Made by a program: the position numbers and the translations under genes. From the NCBI RefSeq assembly GCF_900143005.1, contig NZ_FRCS01000001.1, positions 558,001 to 622,000 of the forward strand: DNA of 64,000 nt, written 5' to 3'. This DNA comes from Cryptosporangium aurantiacum (GTDB lineage: Bacteria > Actinomycetota > Actinomycetes > Mycobacteriales > Cryptosporangiaceae). Below, in pieces: positions 18,176-27,082 of this stretch (position 1 is its first letter; every line of letters begins with the position of its first letter). Under the pieces are notes generated by a model, which did no database searches, was not told where the DNA came from, and was given only the letters and a program-made list of their open reading frames with translations.

Positions 18176-19105
18176 ATGACGGGCGGCGCGCCGTTTGGTG
18201 GCACCGAGCTGGATCTCTTGTTCGACGAGACCGGGGGTTTCCTCCTCGACCGTGCGCACGACTATCGCGTCGAGGACATCGACGACGACGATCCGGTGCT
18301 GCGCCGGTCGGACGGCGCCCCGGTGGACACCTGGCGCGAGGGGTACCCGTATCAGGAACGGATGTCCCGCGAGGAGTACGACCGGGTCAAGCGCCTGCTC
18401 CAGATCGAGCTGCTCAAGCTCCAGTACTGGATCAAGGACGCCGGCGAGCGCCTGGTCGTCCTGTTCGAGGGACGGGACGCCGCGGGCAAGGGCGGCACGA
18501 TCAAACGGTTCCTGGAGCACCTCAACCCCCGCGGCGCGAGCGTGGTCGCGCTGGAGAAGCCGAGCGAGCGCGAGCAGAGCCAGTGGTTCTTCCAGCGCTA
18601 CATCCAGCATCTGCCCGCGGCGGGCGAGATCGTGTTGTTCGACCGCTCCTGGTACAACCGCGCCGGCGTCGAGCGGGTGATGGGGTTCTGCACCGAGGAG
18701 CAGTATCAGCAGTTTCTCCGGGACGCCCCGCGGTTCGAGGACATGCTGGTGGAGAACGGCACCCGCCTGATCAAGCTGTGGTTCTCGGTCACCCGGTCCG
18801 AGCAGCGGACGCGGTTCATCATCCGGCAGATCGACCCGGTCCGGCAGTGGAAGCTCTCGCCGACCGACATCGCTTCGCTCGACAAGTGGGACGCCTACAC
18901 CGAGGCGAAGGAGGCGATGTTCCTCCACACCGACCTCGCCGAGGCGCCGTGGACGGTCGTGAAGAGCAACGACAAGAAGCGCGCGCGGGTGGAGGCCATG
19001 CGGTACGTGCTGTCCCAGTTCGACTACGCCGACAAGGACGAGGAGGTCGTCGGCCGACCCGACCCTCGAATCGTCGGGCCGGCCGCGAGCGTCCTTCCGG
19101 ATTGA
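18176..19105 (+). CDS. ppk2: Polyphosphate kinase 2
   Basis: A 309-residue PPK2-family enzyme using polyphosphate to phosphorylate nucleoside diphosphates, or the reverse. Walker A is EGRDAAGKGG (residues 98-107), the lid region includes SEREQSQWFFQRYI, and Walker B is VLFDRSWYNRAGVERVMGF. These are the single-domain class features (GTP- or ATP-forming type). The ATG at 18176 is chosen because GAAGGGGG lies just upstream; ATG 18152 is in frame. It ends only 4 bp from the convergent cutinase gene, with no visible terminator between. Confidence 0.92.
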   Translation: MTGGAPFGGTELDLLFDETGGFLLDRAHDYRVEDIDDDDPVLRRSDGAPVDTWREGYPYQERMSREEYDRVKRLLQIELLKLQYWIKDAGERLVVLFEGRDAAGKGGTIKRFLEHLNPRGASVVALEKPSEREQSQWFFQRYIQHLPAAGEIVLFDRSWYNRAGVERVMGFCTEEQYQQFLRDAPRFEDMLVENGTRLIKLWFSVTRSEQRTRFIIRQIDPVRQWKLSPTDIASLDKWDAYTEAKEAMFLHTDLAEAPWTVVKSNDKKRARVEAMRYVLSQFDYADKDEEVVGRPDPRIVGPAASVLPD

Positions 19106-19109
19106 TCGA

Positions 19110-20021
19110 TCAGAACGGGCAGGTGTTCATCGACGCGCTCACCGGGGCGAACAATCCGGTGGACGGTCCGGGGCAGAGGAACTGGGTGTAGCGGGTGTCG
19201 TTGTCCACCCAACGCTTGAGCCACGAGATGAAGTATTTCGCCATCGTGGTGTTCGCCGACGTGGGGAAGAAATGGTCGGCGTTCCGGAGTTCGATGTAAT
19301 CCTTCTCGGCTCGGGTGATGCTGTTGTAGAACGGCTTCGCGTGGTCGTTCGGCGAGGCGACGGCGTCGGACGAACCACCGAAGAACAGCGTCGGCACGGT
19401 GACGGCGGACCAGTTGCGCTCGCCGTTCCAGGGCGCCATCCCGACGATCGCCTTGAGCGACGGGCGTTGCAGTGCGGCCCGCCGCAGGCCGCCGCCGCCC
19501 ATCGACCAGCCGGCCGCGGCCAGCCGGGTCCGGTCGATCCGGCTCGCGACCGGGCTCCGGGTCGTCGCCCAGTCCAGCGCGGCCAGCGCCTGGTCACCGC
19601 GCGGGTCGGGCAGGTCGGTGATCACGCTGGTCTCGATGCCGATGACCACAAAACCCTGGGACGCCAGGCGCGGCCCGAGCCAGTTGAGCTGGGCCCAGAC
19701 CGAGATGAAGCCCGGCACGATCACGACCGCCCCGTACGTCTGGCTGGTGTCGGTCGGGTAGTAGATCTGGCCGCCGCCGAAGCCGGAGGCACCGACGATC
19801 GGCTGCGTGCCGACCGCGAACGGGCCGGTCGCCGCCTCGATACTCGCGTTCGTGGGGTCCGGACCGCGTTGGTAGGGGTTGTCGGCCGCCTGCGCGGCGG
19901 GGGCGGCGGTGAGCCCGCTCGCGACGAGCGCAGCGGTGAACAACAGGAGCGCCGGTAACGACGCTCGTCGGCGCTCGGGGCGGCCGGTACTTCGGAGAAA
20001 GGACAGCACGTCGTCGTACAC
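19110..20021 (-). CDS. Secreted cutinase / PET-hydrolase-like polyester hydrolase
   Basis: A 303-residue secreted alpha/beta hydrolase of the actinobacterial cutinase/PET hydrolase family. After a signal peptide ending near AAQA (residue 45), the mature part starts ADNPYQRGPDPT, as in Thermobifida cutinases and IsPETase. The triad is Ser173 (GWSMGGGG), Asp219 (GSSDAVASP) and His250 (NADHFFPT). The oxyanion aromatic is Phe105 (PGF) where Tyr is more usual; the clamp Trp is in MAPWNGERNWS; Cys283 and Cys301 form the C-terminal disulfide. Numbering is from GTG 20021; GTG 20009 fits the GAAAGG ribosome site better. Substrates should be cutin, polyesters or lipids. Confidence 0.93.
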   Translation of the reverse strand: MYDDVLSFLRSTGRPERRRASLPALLLFTAALVASGLTAAPAAQAADNPYQRGPDPTNASIEAATGPFAVGTQPIVGASGFGGGQIYYPTDTSQTYGAVVIVPGFISVWAQLNWLGPRLASQGFVVIGIETSVITDLPDPRGDQALAALDWATTRSPVASRIDRTRLAAAGWSMGGGGLRRAALQRPSLKAIVGMAPWNGERNWSAVTVPTLFFGGSSDAVASPNDHAKPFYNSITRAEKDYIELRNADHFFPTSANTTMAKYFISWLKRWVDNDTRYTQFLCPGPSTGLFAPVSASMNTCPF

Positions 20022-20235
20022 CTTTCGTTCGGGTGCGACGGCGCGGAATCAGTTTTCGGGCAGACCGCGGAAACGCGTCGGGTGACGATTTCCCGCGCGC
20101 GCCGTCACGAGGGTGCGGACGACGGAATTATGCGGCTGCGGGAAATGGAAATGGGGGAGTGCTGACGAAGATCGCCGCCGAATGACAAAACATTTCTCGC
20201 TCAATTCGGATGGCGAAAATTCGTTGTCACCCGGC

Positions 20236-20445
20236 TCAGCGGTCGCGGAAGAACCGAGCCGGCCCGAACGCGCGCCCGAACAGGTAGGCGCTGAGCAGGA
20301 TCCCGAACACCGCCACGGCGAGGCGCGGCGCGCCGTGGTCGAGGACGTTCACCGCGGCGCTGGAGAGCAGCAGGACCAGCGCGGGCGCGGCGGGGTGTAC
20401 GCCGCCCGCGCGCCGGTTGCTGTCCCGGGGTAACGGCCTGGTCAC
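20236..20445 (-). CDS. Small membrane protein of unknown function
   Basis: About 69 residues from GTG 20445, in a frame open further upstream. Two hydrophobic helices are visible (APALVLLLSSAAVNVLD and LAVAVFGILLSAYLFG) followed by a basic tail. I recognise no family. The gene lies alone between the cutinase and the TPR protein, and the 190-bp AT-richer stretch before it (20040-20230) contains no supported gene. The protein is plausible but rests only on the coding frame and hydrophobicity. Confidence 0.45.
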   Translation of the reverse strand: MTRPLPRDSNRRAGGVHPAAPALVLLLSSAAVNVLDHGAPRLAVAVFGILLSAYLFGRAFGPARFFRDR

Positions 20446-20562
20446 GCCTCGATGGTGAGGCGGCGCGGAATCCCCCGCCGGTCCGGGCCGCGCAACATCA
20501 TCCGAACGCTGGGCGAACACCGTCCGCCGCCTCCCCCGTGGCGCCGGGGGAGGCGACCGGCG

Positions 20563-22443
20563 TCAGAGCTCTTCGGTGCGCGCGCGTTCGAGCGTCGCGA
20601 GCGTCTCGCCGGCCAGGTCGTGGAGCGGATGGTCGGGCACGGTCGCCTCGCGCAGCGTCCGGTAGGCCGCGATCGCGGCGTCCAGATCGGCGAGCGCGCC
20701 CCGCCGCCCGAACCGCTCGCTCAGCGCCAGCCCCAGCCGGAACGTGACCGCGTTGCGGCCGTCCTGCTCGGACGCGAGGGTCTCCGCGTCGCCTGCCTCG
20801 GCCGTGTGCGCCGTGTGCGCCTCCACGGAACCGGGCTCTCCGGCGCCGGGCCCCGTGGCGCCGGACCCCGTGGCGCCGGACCCCGTGGCGCCGGACCCTG
20901 TGGGACCGGACCCCATCGGACCGGGCTCCGGGCGACCGGGCTCCGCTGCGTCGGCCGGGGCGGCGGCGGGCTCGTCGGGCGGCGGGTTCGCCGCGATCGC
21001 CTGCTGCCGGGCGTCCCCAGTGGTGGGGGTGACCGGAGGGGACAACGGCGGCTCGCCGACCGGGGGTGTCCGGAGCGGGGCGCGCAGCGCCTCGCGGAGC
21101 AACGCGACGGCCTCGTCGAGGTCGGCGTCGCGGCCCGGCCGATGGCTGCTCGTCTGCAGCAAGTACCCCAGCGACGCCACCCGTGCCGGCAGGTCGGGGT
21201 GGTCGTCGCCGGTGGCGGCGACGGCCGCCTGGCCGAGCTCGAGCGCTTCGCCGATGTCCGCCTCCGCGCCGTACCGCTCGAACCGCTCGGCGAGCACGGT
21301 CGCCAGCCGGATGTTGACCGCGGCCGCTTCCGGCGTGCCGGTCCGATGCGCGGACACCGACGCCTGACGCAGCGTCGCGACCGCTTCGTCCAGATCCTCG
21401 CGCCGCTCGTGCAGCTCGAACCGCTCGAACAGCGCATCACCGAGCTGCCAGCGCCGGACCGCGAGCCCTGGGTGGCCGCTCGGCCCGCTCATGATCGAGG
21501 TACGGGCGTGCGTGATCGCGTCGTCCAGATCCGCGGCCTCACCGTCACGGTCCCATCGTTCTTTGAGGACCGCCGCCAGGCACCACGACGCCTCGTGCTG
21601 CTCCGGGCTCTCCGACGGCAACCCCTCGACCGCACGCCGCAGCGCGTCGATCGCCGCGTCGAGGTCCTCGTCGTTCCCGGCGTGCGCGTGCCGGTCGGCC
21701 AGCGCGAGCCCCAGGTTCGCGAAGTACCCGGGGCGGTTGGGGTCGGCGTCCACCGACAGCTCGGCGGCCTGCCGGAGCGTCGTCACCGCGGTGTCGATGT
21801 CGGCGGGCCGGTTTCGCACCCGGAACCGCAGCCGCAGTCCCAACCCGAGCGTGCACAGCGCGCTGGGCGTCCGGTGGTCGCCCTTCGCCATCGCGTCCAC
21901 GGCCGTGCCCGCGGTGCGGATCGCCTCGTCGAGGATGCGCGCGTCCTGGACCGCCTCGGCCCGTGCGAGCAGCGCGTCGGCGTAACCCGCGAGGAAGCCG
22001 GACCGCGCGGGGTGGGCGGCGGGCAGGTCGGGGAAACCCTCCTCGTAGAGCGTCATCGCTTCGGCCAGATCGGATTCGCTCCCGGTCTCCCGGTACCGGC
22101 CGAGCAGCGTGTCGGCGAGGTCGGCGCGGGCGTCCACGACGGCGGGGTGCTGTTTCGGCGTGCCGGCCAGCAGTTCGCGGAGCAGGGCGACCGCGTCGTC
22201 GAGGTCCGCCGGGTGGGCGTAGACGCCGAAGCGGACCTGCAGTGCCGACTTCAAGCTCCACAGCGGAGCGAGACGGGTCGGGTCGTCCGGCGGGAGCTCG
22301 GCGGCCACCCCGCGGAGCAGCACGACGGCCTCGTCGAGGAGGTGCGGGTCGTGCTCCTCCATCGCCTGCTCGATGAGACGGTCGGCGTGCGCGACGCGGG
22401 CCGTCGTATCAGGCTCGGTGTTTTGTGCGGGGGCTGCCACCAT
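20563..22443 (-). CDS. Tetratricopeptide-repeat protein with repetitive linker
   Basis: A 626-residue protein of helical repeats resembling TPRs: units such as DLDDAVALLRELL, DLAEAMTLYEEGF, DIDTAVTTLRQAA, DLDAAIDALRRAV, DLDEAVATLRQAS and DLDEAVALLREAL recur about every 45-55 residues, each preceded by a G/L-rich helix ending in ..ERF or similar. Near residue 510 a Gly-Ser-Ala/Thr-Gly-Pro linker interrupts the repeats. It has no signal peptide or enzyme domain. Such proteins usually act as scaffolds; it may belong to the kinase/regulator group encoded upstream on the same strand. Confidence 0.75.
   Translation of the reverse strand: MVAAPAQNTEPDTTARVAHADRLIEQAMEEHDPHLLDEAVVLLRGVAAELPPDDPTRLAPLWSLKSALQVRFGVYAHPADLDDAVALLRELLAGTPKQHPAVVDARADLADTLLGRYRETGSESDLAEAMTLYEEGFPDLPAAHPARSGFLAGYADALLARAEAVQDARILDEAIRTAGTAVDAMAKGDHRTPSALCTLGLGLRLRFRVRNRPADIDTAVTTLRQAAELSVDADPNRPGYFANLGLALADRHAHAGNDEDLDAAIDALRRAVEGLPSESPEQHEASWCLAAVLKERWDRDGEAADLDDAITHARTSIMSGPSGHPGLAVRRWQLGDALFERFELHERREDLDEAVATLRQASVSAHRTGTPEAAAVNIRLATVLAERFERYGAEADIGEALELGQAAVAATGDDHPDLPARVASLGYLLQTSSHRPGRDADLDEAVALLREALRAPLRTPPVGEPPLSPPVTPTTGDARQQAIAANPPPDEPAAAPADAAEPGRPEPGPMGSGPTGSGATGSGATGSGATGPGAGEPGSVEAHTAHTAEAGDAETLASEQDGRNAVTFRLGLALSERFGRRGALADLDAAIAAYRTLREATVPDHPLHDLAGETLATLERARTEEL
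20846..20920. repeat. 15-bp tandem repeat, five units, inside TPR gene
   Basis: Five successive 15-bp units of the form CCGGACCCCGTGGCG (units starting 20846, 20861, 20876, 20891, 20906), the first three nearly identical and the last two diverged. On the coding strand they give a Gly-Ser/Pro-Gly-Ala/Pro-Thr type linker. Likely length-variable by slippage. Confidence 0.85.
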
Positions 22444-22517
22444 TCCTCCACCATCGTTAACGGGTGACCCAAATGTCTCCGATGGCTCTCAGTATCGGGG
22501 AAGTCACGGAAGTGTGG

Positions 22518-22535
22518 GGGACGCCCACGTCCCCG
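22518..22535 (-). terminator. Short hairpin after sensor kinase gene
   Basis: GGGGAC and GTCCCC form a 6-bp stem around a 6-nt loop, about 23 nt beyond the kinase stop on the minus strand. Weak terminator candidate; it may also separate the kinase from the TPR gene. Confidence 0.35.
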
Positions 22536-22557
22536 TAACGGTGTGCACCTGCGCAAC

Positions 22558-24336
22558 TCAGTCGAGGGGGAGCCGCACCCGTACGGTGGTGCCGACGCCT
22601 GCGGTGCTCAGGATCTCGACCTCGCCACCCAGTGCCCTGGCCTGGTCCCGGATCCCCGCGAGGCCACCGTCCGCGACCGCACGCGCACCACCGGCGCCGG
22701 CGTCGACGACCTCGCCGACCAGGTTCCGGTCCTCGGCGTAGACCCGCACGACGACCTCGTCCACGGACGCGTGCCGAGCCGCGTTCGTCAGCGCTTCGGC
22801 CAGTGCCAGGTACAGCGCCCGCTCCAGACCCGGCGACGGCTTGACGTCGGCGATCTGCAGTTCGACCGCGAGGTCCAGCCGCTCGGCCAGGCTCTCCAGG
22901 GCCGCGGGCAGCCCTTCCTCGGTGAGCTGTCCGGGGTGGATGCCGCGAGCGAACGCGCGTAACTCGCCGAGCGCCTGGGTCGCGGCCTCCCGCGCCTCGC
23001 GCAGCGCGGCCCTGGCCTCCGGTTCCTGGACCGACGCCTCCACCGCCGCCAGCCGCATCGCCAACGCGACCAGCCGCTGCTGCGCGCCGTCGTGCAGGTC
23101 GCGCTCCATCCGCTGGCGCTCGGCGGCCTCCGCCTGCAGCACCCGCATCTGGGCGACCCGGACCTGTTCGATCCGGGCCTGCACCTCGGTCTGCAACTGG
23201 GCGTTCTCCAGCGCGCGCCGCCCGGCGAGCAGCGCCGACATCACGAGGCCCTCGTGGCGCCGCAACGCCGGATCGGTGTCCACGACCGCGAGTGGCTCGC
23301 CGCCCTCGGTCACCACCGGCAGCCGCCAGCGTTCGGCGTCCGGGTCGGGCGGCGGCACCACCCGACCGGCGTGGTCGACGTACTGGCCCTGCCGCGGAAC
23401 CCAGAACCAGACGTCGAGCGTCGGGTCGCGGAGCACCGCGCGGAACGCGTTCCGCACCTGCTCGGCCGAGGGTGGCCGGGTGAGCTGCAGCAGCTGGTCG
23501 GCCACGGCGACCTCGGCCCAGCGACGCCGCAGCCCGACCGCGAGCAGGGCCAGCGGCACCGAGAGCGCGAGCGTGCCCTGCACCAGGTACGTGTCGAGCT
23601 GCCGGTCCAGGCCGGTGATCGCTCCGGTCTGGACGAACGCGGAGAGCACGCCGACGACCGCGACGGCGGTCAGCACCGGGAGCGTCAGCGCCCGCTCGAC
23701 ACCGTAGAGCCGCCGCTGCCGCCACCAGATCACGGCCGCGAACCCGGCCGCGATCGCGAGCGTCGCCGCCGTGACGGCGCCGAGCGCGACGGTCTCCAAC
23801 CGTGCGGAGTGGACCAGCCGCGGCCAGACGATGTCGTCGTCGTACCCGTAGAGCGACGGAGGTGTCGTCAGGCAGAGCACGACCTGGCCGCCGACCAGGA
23901 CCACCGCGGCGGCCACCGCCCACCACCGCTCGGGCCGGCCGTGCAGCCGTCCGTCCGGGTAGTACAGGATGCCGACGCTGCCCGCGAGGAAGAAGAACGA
24001 CTGCGCGAACGCCGAGATCAGCGGGCTCGCGCCGGTGTTCCACGCGGCCAGCCACACGAACGCCCAGCAGAACGCGGCCGTCAGCAGCAGCAACCCGGTC
24101 GGACGGGTGCCGCGGCCGGTGCCGAGCAGGACGCCGGCCGCTGCGGTGGTGCCGCACTCGAGCAGCGTGATCCCGGCGGCGAGCGAGTGGGTCTGCCAGT
24201 GCGGCCATCCACAGGCGACCGCGATGAGCGCGACGACCAGCCCCACGCCGATCGCCCACTGCCGTGGGTGGCGCTCCAGGGTCGTGTACGGGCGGATGCG
24301 CTTCCGCTCGCCCGGCACGCCGACCTCGGTGACCAC
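22558..24336 (-). CDS. NarL-type sensor histidine kinase (intact)
   Basis: A 592-residue membrane kinase. The N-terminal half has about 8-10 hydrophobic helices; then HisKA_3 with the phospho-acceptor in MERDLHDGAQQRL, and a HATPase with N-box LAEALTNAARHA, D-box VVDAGAGGA and GGLAGIRDQARALGG. All catalytic motifs look usable. It lies 80 bp downstream of a response regulator and a second kinase on the same strand, so all three probably act together. The extended N-terminal membrane region suggests sensing of lipid or envelope signals. Confidence 0.9.
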   Translation of the reverse strand: MVTEVGVPGERKRIRPYTTLERHPRQWAIGVGLVVALIAVACGWPHWQTHSLAAGITLLECGTTAAAGVLLGTGRGTRPTGLLLLTAAFCWAFVWLAAWNTGASPLISAFAQSFFFLAGSVGILYYPDGRLHGRPERWWAVAAAVVLVGGQVVLCLTTPPSLYGYDDDIVWPRLVHSARLETVALGAVTAATLAIAAGFAAVIWWRQRRLYGVERALTLPVLTAVAVVGVLSAFVQTGAITGLDRQLDTYLVQGTLALSVPLALLAVGLRRRWAEVAVADQLLQLTRPPSAEQVRNAFRAVLRDPTLDVWFWVPRQGQYVDHAGRVVPPPDPDAERWRLPVVTEGGEPLAVVDTDPALRRHEGLVMSALLAGRRALENAQLQTEVQARIEQVRVAQMRVLQAEAAERQRMERDLHDGAQQRLVALAMRLAAVEASVQEPEARAALREAREAATQALGELRAFARGIHPGQLTEEGLPAALESLAERLDLAVELQIADVKPSPGLERALYLALAEALTNAARHASVDEVVVRVYAEDRNLVGEVVDAGAGGARAVADGGLAGIRDQARALGGEVEILSTAGVGTTVRVRLPLD

Positions 24337-24416
24337 GTGGTCACCCTAGGGGCAGCACCAGTGTGCTGTGTTCGCTTGTGCCCGCTCCGTATCCGAGTTG
24401 GGCGTCCGCACACGGT

Positions 24417-25094
24417 TCAGAGGTCGCCGGCACCGTCCTGCCGGGCCCGCAGGTACGCGAGAACCGCGGAGACCCGCCGGTGGTGACCGGTCTCGGTCGC
24501 GGGCAGGCCGAGCTTGGCGAAGATGCTCGCGATGTGTTTCTCGACCGTCTTTTGGTTGAGGACGAGGACCTCGGCGATGCCGCTGTTCGAGCGGCCTTCG
24601 GCCATGTGGCGCAGGACGTCCTTCTCGCGGTCGGTCAGCTGGGAGACGCCGGGGCTGGTCGCGCGCTTGCGACGCTGTTCGAGCAGCCGCTCGACGACCT
24701 CCGGCTCGATCACGGTGTCGCCCGCGGCGATGCGGGTCAGCGTGTCCTGGAGCGTCGCGACGTCGGCGACCTGCTCCTTGAGGCGATACCCGACGCCGCG
24801 CGAGCCGATCTCCAGCAGGCGCATCAGGTACGGCGTCTCGGTGTAGTGGGAGAGCATCAGGATGCCCAGTTCGGGCCAGGTCTCCCGGAGCCGTTCCGCG
24901 GTGGCCAGCCCACCGTCCGGCTTCGGGGGCATCCGAATGTCGAGGATGACGACGTCCGGCAGGTCGGCCGCGATCTTGCCGAACAGCTCGTCACCGTCGG
25001 CGGCCTGCGCGGCGACCTCGACGCCCGCCGCCGACAGCAGAAGGCAGAGGCCGTCCCGGAACAGGGCCGCGTCGTCGGCGACGGCTACGCGCAT
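24417..25094 (-). CDS. NarL/LuxR-family response regulator
   Basis: A 225-residue regulator. The receiver has the acidic pair DD at 7-8, phospho-acceptor Asp52 in VVILDIRMP, Thr/Ser switch in MLSHYTET and Lys in YRLKEQV. The LuxR helix-turn-helix is LTDREKDVLRHMAEGRSNSGIAEVLVLNQKTVEKHIASIFAKLGL. It overlaps the upstream kinase-like gene by 10 bp and precedes the intact kinase by 80 bp. Targets unknown. Confidence 0.93.
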   Translation of the reverse strand: MRVAVADDAALFRDGLCLLLSAAGVEVAAQAADGDELFGKIAADLPDVVILDIRMPPKPDGGLATAERLRETWPELGILMLSHYTETPYLMRLLEIGSRGVGYRLKEQVADVATLQDTLTRIAAGDTVIEPEVVERLLEQRRKRATSPGVSQLTDREKDVLRHMAEGRSNSGIAEVLVLNQKTVEKHIASIFAKLGLPATETGHHRRVSAVLAYLRARQDGAGDL

Positions 25095-26848
25095 GGGATC
25101 CTCGCCGCGACCGTGAAGTCGGTGCCGTTCTCACTGGGTGCGAGTAACTCGCCGCCGATCGCCCGGATGCCCCCACCGAGCGCGGCGAAGTACTTCTCGC
25201 TGTGGTCCCCGCCGATCCCCACCGCGGTGGTTCGCACCCACAGGTCGCCACTGCGGGCCGAGACCTCCACCCGGATCTCGGCAGCATTCAACTGTCGTGT
25301 CACGATCGTCAGCACCTCGGTCGTCGAGTAGTACGCCACGGCTTCCACCACCGGCGGGAAACGGCGGGCCGGCGCAGTAATCGTGACCGGGACCGGGAAG
25401 CGGTCGGCGACGGCCTCCAGCGCCGGTCCGAGCCCCGACTCGGTCAGTGTGGACGGATGGATCCCGTCGGCCAACTCGCGCAGCTCCCGGAGGACCTCGC
25501 GGATCTCGTCCTGGACCTCGCCCATCAAGTCCCTGGCCCGGGTATCCAGCGGAACCGTCGCGCTGGCGGCCCCGAGCCGCATGGTCAGGGCCGCCAGCCG
25601 ATGCTGGGCACCGTCGTGCAGGTTCTGTTCCAGGCGTCTTCGCTCCGCCCAGCGGGATTCTTCGACCTTCCGGTGGGCCGCGGTGAGGTCCTGACGTTCG
25701 GCGCGAATGCCCGCCTGCAGCCCGGCCAGTGCCAGCGCCGGGCCGGCGGCCTGGACGGCGGTGGCGACCAGGTCGGTCCGGTGGCGGTGGTGCGGGCTGC
25801 CCACGAGGATCGCCACCGGCACACCCGCGTCGAACCGCACGTCGGGGACCGGGACGCGCTCGGCGGTCTCGTGTTCGAGCGTCCGCCCGTCCTGGCAGAT
25901 CACCGCGAACCGGTCGTTCGCCGGTACCTCGACCTCGCGGCCCTCGGCATCTACGTACCGGCGTAGGCCGTCGACCCAGTAGCCGATCTGGATCGACGGG
26001 TCACGCAGTGCCCGGCGGAGCGCGGACTGCAGCCGGTGCGGGCTGGCCGGCCAGGACAGCCCGGTGACCGCGTCGGCGACGTCGGCCCGCTCGGCGGCCA
26101 GCCGCGCGGTCGCGGCGACCACCGTGATCGGGAGGGCGAGCAGCGCGATGCCGATCACCGTCGGTACCCAGAGTGCTCCCGTCCCGGACGGCGACCCGGC
26201 CAGCGCCCAGGCCGCCAGCACCGCGACCGCGGCGACGACCGCGGGCACCTGGGCCGTGCGCAGCGTCCGCCGCTCCAGCCCGCGGACCCGGCCGAGCCTG
26301 CGGGCGACCAGCGTGAGGAACGCGGCGATCAACGCGAGGTCGCAGACGTTGGTCAGCGCGCGGACGGCCGGGGCGCCGTCGGTGATCGCCGTCAGCACGT
26401 CGGTGCCGACCATCGTGACGGTCGCCACCACCAGGTAGCGGCGCTCCCACCGGTTCACGTGGTTGGACCAGTAGAGGATCGCGGCGGTCAGCAGCAGCCA
26501 GAACGCGGAGTTGAAGAGCGAGCCGACGATCGCCGGGATGGCGTCGTGCCACTCCCCGATCCAGGTGCCGGAGCGGCAGACCCCGGCCACCCCGAACGCC
26601 CACGGCACCGACCGGCCACGCGTCCCGGCACCCGCGCCACGCAGCAGCGGGGCGACCGCGGCGTGCGCGACGGCCAGCACCGTGTTGACGCCGGCCAGCA
26701 GCGGGCTGATCTGCCAGAGCGGCCATTGGAGCGCGGTCGACGCCGCGGCAGCGGCCACGACGACCACCCCCACGGTCGCTGCCAACCGGGCCCGCTCGGG
26801 CAGCGAAGGCCGAGCGGGCCGGGTCAGCGTGACGCGCTCCGCGTACAT
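25085..26848 (-). CDS. NarL-type histidine kinase homologue with degenerate ATP site
   Basis: A 587-residue membrane protein with the same architecture as the other kinase: hydrophobic N-terminal half, HisKA_3 with His411 in EQNLHDGAQHRL. The ATPase domain is damaged at key places: the N-box reads EVLTIVTRQL, with Ile515 where Asn is needed for Mg-ATP, and the D-box Asp is replaced in TTAVGIGG. It may therefore be a pseudokinase that is phosphorylated by, or regulates, the intact kinase. A GGGGG-CCTA-CCCCC inverted repeat (26884-26897) sits 36 bp upstream of the start in an otherwise featureless 234-bp gap. Confidence 0.85.
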   Translation of the reverse strand: MYAERVTLTRPARPSLPERARLAATVGVVVVAAAAASTALQWPLWQISPLLAGVNTVLAVAHAAVAPLLRGAGAGTRGRSVPWAFGVAGVCRSGTWIGEWHDAIPAIVGSLFNSAFWLLLTAAILYWSNHVNRWERRYLVVATVTMVGTDVLTAITDGAPAVRALTNVCDLALIAAFLTLVARRLGRVRGLERRTLRTAQVPAVVAAVAVLAAWALAGSPSGTGALWVPTVIGIALLALPITVVAATARLAAERADVADAVTGLSWPASPHRLQSALRRALRDPSIQIGYWVDGLRRYVDAEGREVEVPANDRFAVICQDGRTLEHETAERVPVPDVRFDAGVPVAILVGSPHHRHRTDLVATAVQAAGPALALAGLQAGIRAERQDLTAAHRKVEESRWAERRRLEQNLHDGAQHRLAALTMRLGAASATVPLDTRARDLMGEVQDEIREVLRELRELADGIHPSTLTESGLGPALEAVADRFPVPVTITAPARRFPPVVEAVAYYSTTEVLTIVTRQLNAAEIRVEVSARSGDLWVRTTAVGIGGDHSEKYFAALGGGIRAIGGELLAPSENGTDFTVAARIPCA

Positions 26849-27082
26849 GTCATGTGCTTATCCGGTCGTCAACTGGGAGAACAGGGGGCCTACCCCCAAC
26901 TCGGCCACCGTGGGGCCACCCGAACGGATTCGGGGGGTCGCACGGGCGCCTGTTCCGACCGTGACCGGCAGGCTGTGGAACGGTCGGCCGGCGCGGAGGG
27001 GTGGGGCCGGCGGTCGCTGGGTCGCGCTCTGCCCGCGGGGGCAGATCGCACCAGCGTCCGGCGGCCCGGTCCGGTCGACCTC

